Assembly (NCBI GenBank): GCA_002790635.1
Contig: PFVN01000020.1
Coordinates: 1 to 5,423 of the forward strand
Length of the DNA: 5,423 bases
Direction: 5' to 3'
Origin: Candidatus Moranbacteria bacterium CG_4_9_14_3_um_filter_42_9
Lineage (GTDB): Bacteria > Patescibacteriota > Minisyncoccia > Moranbacterales > UBA2206
Shown: one piece after another, positions 4,088 to 5,423 of the stretch
Layout: every line of letters starts with the position of its first letter
Numbering within the stretch: the stretch's first letter is position 1
Notes under the pieces: model-generated
Told to the model about the DNA's origin: nothing
The model's input: the letters and a program-made list of their open reading frames with translations, nothing else
Databases searched by the model: none
Position numbers and translations under genes: made by a program

Positions 4088-4984
4088 ATGATTTTTAAAA
4101 TTATGAAAAATTTTTTAGTCATAATATTTGTTTTTTTCGCCGTAATATTTTTTGCGGTAAAAACTAGCGCCCAAGAGAAAACAATCACATCCGTTGTTGA
4201 CTACAAAGGCGAGGTAATTGTGGACAGTGACTTGGACGGCTTGACGGACAAAGGGGAAGTGCAGGTTTATGGAACTGATCCCGGCAAAGCGGATACAGAT
4301 GGCGATGGAATTCTCGACGGTGCCGAGGTGCTCAGCGGCACGGATCCTTTAAATCAAAATAATCCGGGAACCGCCAAGAGCAAAGAAATTTTCAGCGGCA
4401 TAAATCCGGATGCCCCATGGGTCTGGTATGCGGCGCGGGTGGCCGGAATTTTGGCTTTTATTTCTCTATGGCTAACCGTTTTCTTGGGGCTTTCCATCCG
4501 CAATCCGATTCTCAAAAAAATAATCGAACCGGTTTATAGCCTTGATTTTCATTGCTTTGTGGCGGCGCTGGCGGTTCTTTGGGCGCTGGTGCACGGCACG
4601 GTGCTGATTTTTGATCCCAAGCTGGGCTTCCACTTAAAAGATGTATTTCTGCCTTTTGTGTCGCAAACAACGCTGGTGGAGCCAAAATATCTGGCACTTG
4701 GCATCGTGGCCTTCTATATGATGGCAGTTTTGACAGTTACCTCATATCTCAGAAGTCATCTAAATCATAAGTTTTGGCGAGTGCTTCATTTTTTGAATCC
4801 GATCGTTTTTCTGTTTGTGGTTGTTCATGGCTATATGAATGGAACCGATATGAAAAATTTTTATGTGGGCAGTGCTTTCCTTTTTTCTTCTTTTCTGCTG
4901 GTTTTGATATATCTGTCCAGCCTGATTTTTTCTGTGGTCAGAAAATTTAAAAAATCTTCAGAGGAGAATAATTATTCCGCTTAA
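4088..4984 (+). CDS. ferric-reductase-like two-heme membrane protein with N-terminal calcium-binding loops
   Basis: A 298-residue fusion. A signal peptide or anchor (about 1-28, cleavage near T-S-A-Q) is followed by two EF-hand/thrombospondin-3-like loops: D46-S-D48-L-D50-G-x-x-D54-x-x-E57 and D69-T-D71-G-D73-G-x-x-D77-x-x-E80. Each is followed by a G-T-D-P turn. Residues 112-285 form about five membrane spans of the ferric-reductase-like transmembrane type (NOX, FRE and MsrQ/YedZ families). H155 and H169 lie in one helix with 13 residues between them. H234 and H247 lie in another with 12 between. This is the same spacing as the heme ligands of NOX2, so two stacked b hemes carrying electrons across the membrane are predicted. 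No FAD or NAD(P)H domain is attached, so the electron donor must be separate. It follows the ApbE gene and a repeat. ATG 4103 is a possible alternative start. Confidence 0.85.
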   Translation: MIFKIMKNFLVIIFVFFAVIFFAVKTSAQEKTITSVVDYKGEVIVDSDLDGLTDKGEVQVYGTDPGKADTDGDGILDGAEVLSGTDPLNQNNPGTAKSKEIFSGINPDAPWVWYAARVAGILAFISLWLTVFLGLSIRNPILKKIIEPVYSLDFHCFVAALAVLWALVHGTVLIFDPKLGFHLKDVFLPFVSQTTLVEPKYLALGIVAFYMMAVLTVTSYLRSHLNHKFWRVLHFLNPIVFLFVVVHGYMNGTDMKNFYVGSAFLFSSFLLVLIYLSSLIFSVVRKFKKSSEENNYSA

Positions 4985-4988
4985 ACGA

Positions 4989-5258
4989 ATGAACATCGAG
5001 ATTAAAATTCAAAAAAACTTAGTCAGTATTTTTTTGAAAAATAAAAAAAACATTCAGGCCCAGATTATCTTTCCTGAAGAGCATAATTTAGCCGAGAAGT
5101 TGCTGCCCAGCATCGATTCTCTTTTGAAAAAAAACAAAGCAAAGCCAACGGATATCGAAAAAATGGAACTCATTGCGGATATGGATGATTCCTTCACGAC
5201 TTACCGGATTGCCAAGGCCGTGGCCGATTCTTTCAATTGGTCGCGTAAAATTCGCTGA
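4989..5258 (+). CDS. short TsaB-like protein (N-terminal lobe only)
   Basis: An 89-residue protein that aligns by eye with the first part of TsaB, the partner of TsaD in making the t6A modification of tRNA. The A-E-K-L-L-P-x-I-D-x-L-L-K-K segment (35-48) matches the TsaB helix usually reading A-x-x-L-L-P-x-I-x-x-L-L. D-S-F-T-T-Y-R-I-A-K-A-V-A-D (67-80) matches the P-G-S-F-T-G-x-R-I-G-x-A-x-A-K block. The N-terminal A-I-D-T-S motif of the family is gone; the residues here are I-E-I-K-I-Q. Normal TsaB is about 220-230 residues, so the whole second lobe is missing. A strong hairpin covers its stop codon. It may be a remnant, or a small protein keeping only the dimer-forming lobe. It starts 4 bp after the cytochrome gene, without a Shine-Dalgarno site. 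Confidence 0.65.
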   Translation: MNIEIKIQKNLVSIFLKNKKNIQAQIIFPEEHNLAEKLLPSIDSLLKKNKAKPTDIEKMELIADMDDSFTTYRIAKAVADSFNWSRKIR

Positions 5259-5348
5259 TGCGAATCACGCGACTTCGGCGGTGGAACTATCCTTGAAGCG
5301 CCGCGCAGCGTGACGAAAGTCATGCAAGGCGTGAATTTCGCTTTACGC
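5240..5348. repeat. compound hairpin array covering the TsaB-like stop codon
   Basis: Three hairpins follow each other. The first is GTCGCGT (5240-5246) with ACGCGAC (5267-5273), enclosing ATTCGC-TGAT-GCGAAT (5250-5265). The second is GACTTCG (5271-5277) with CGAAAGTC (5314-5321), one bulge. The third is GCGTGAA-TTTCGC-TTTACGC (5329-5348, one G-U pair). The first and third share the near-repeat GCGTAAAATTCGC / GCGTGAATTTCGC. There is no T-run, so it is not a standard terminator. It looks like a palindromic repeat, richer in GC than its surroundings. Confidence 0.6.
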
Positions 5349-5357
5349 TGTGGATAA
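5349..5357 (-). promoter_or_regulatory. perfect DnaA box
   Basis: TGTGGATAA is the exact reverse complement of the consensus TTATCCACA. A second, weaker copy of the core (CAAGGATAA, 5360-5368, six of nine matches) follows 11 bp later in the same orientation. One perfect site can occur by chance or act as a DnaA-regulated promoter site; an origin would need more boxes and an AT-rich unwinding region. Confidence 0.45.
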
Positions 5358-5391
5358 CTCAAGGATAAGTTTGATTTATAAAAACCTTGAG
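5358..5391. repeat. inverted repeat CTCAAGG/CCTTGAG with AT-rich loop
   Basis: CTCAAGG (5358-5364) and CCTTGAG (5385-5391) are exact inverted copies around a 20-base AT-rich loop that contains TATAAA. The pair could be a protein-binding operator or a weak hairpin. It directly follows the DnaA box. The bases from 5392 to 5423 hold no gene; one AAAGTGG word is present there. Confidence 0.4.
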
Positions 5392-5423
5392 AAATGTGAA
5401 AGTGGAGTAAAAAGGCTTAAGTA

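Noticed and set aside
3943..4188. Minus-strand open frame through the palindromic element
   Set aside because: It is read from the repeat and from the antisense of a signal-peptide region; its composition is not protein-like.
5256..5357. Read-through of the TGA of the TsaB-like gene (32 further sense codons before TAA), suggesting UGA recoding
   Set aside because: The extension does not resemble the rest of TsaB, it consists of palindromic repeat sequence, tryptophan is encoded by TGG throughout the window, and the ApbE frame also ends properly at TGA.
1..5423. CRISPR array, riboswitch or insertion sequence
   Set aside because: No regularly spaced repeats, no known riboswitch core and no transposase were seen; the repeats present are short palindromes.

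Overview
The window looks like a chromosomal piece of a small-genome bacterium, most plausibly Candidate Phyla Radiation/Patescibacteria. That placement is inference. It rests on moderate-to-low GC, no convincing Shine-Dalgarno site at any start, many short palindromic repeats in the gaps, small single-pass membrane proteins, and paired EF-hand-like calcium loops on exported proteins. No rRNA or other phylogenetic marker is present to prove it.

Left part (1-705): the 3' end of an HU-type DNA-binding protein gene, a cluster of small hairpins, and a terminator that works in both directions. Two tRNA genes follow on the minus strand, tRNA-Pro(UGG) then tRNA-Gly(UCC), and they converge on that terminator. 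A third tRNA, Gly(CCC), lies on the plus strand and diverges from them. Both tRNA units have recognisable sigma70-like promoters in the same roughly 95-bp gap, and tRNA-Gly(CCC) has its own terminator.

Middle (707-2141): a tight two-gene unit, a TraX-family multi-pass membrane protein followed one base later by a membrane-anchored zinc N-acetylmuramoyl-L-alanine amidase (Amidase_2/AmpD/PGRP fold).

Right part (2225-5258): an apparent five-gene operon behind a good extended -10 promoter. In order it holds: (1) a small single-pass protein with a Ser/Lys-rich tail; (2) a secreted protein with two calcium-binding EF-hand-like loops; (3) an ApbE-like FAD:protein FMN transferase; (4) a signal-peptide protein with two more calcium loops fused to a ferric-reductase-like membrane domain, whose four histidines are spaced as in NOX/FRE cytochromes; (5) an 89-residue protein resembling only the N-terminal lobe of TsaB. 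Genes 2 to 4 suggest an envelope electron-transfer module that pairs flavinylation, a two-heme membrane wire and calcium-binding surface domains. No canonical FMN acceptor motif is visible, so the substrate is unknown. This is the best candidate here for an undescribed system.

A 106-bp palindromic element sits between genes 3 and 4 and supplies the stop codon of the ApbE gene. Another compound palindrome covers the stop codon of the TsaB-like gene. The right edge (5259-5423) has no gene; it holds hairpins, a perfect DnaA box and an inverted repeat, probably ahead of a gene outside the window.
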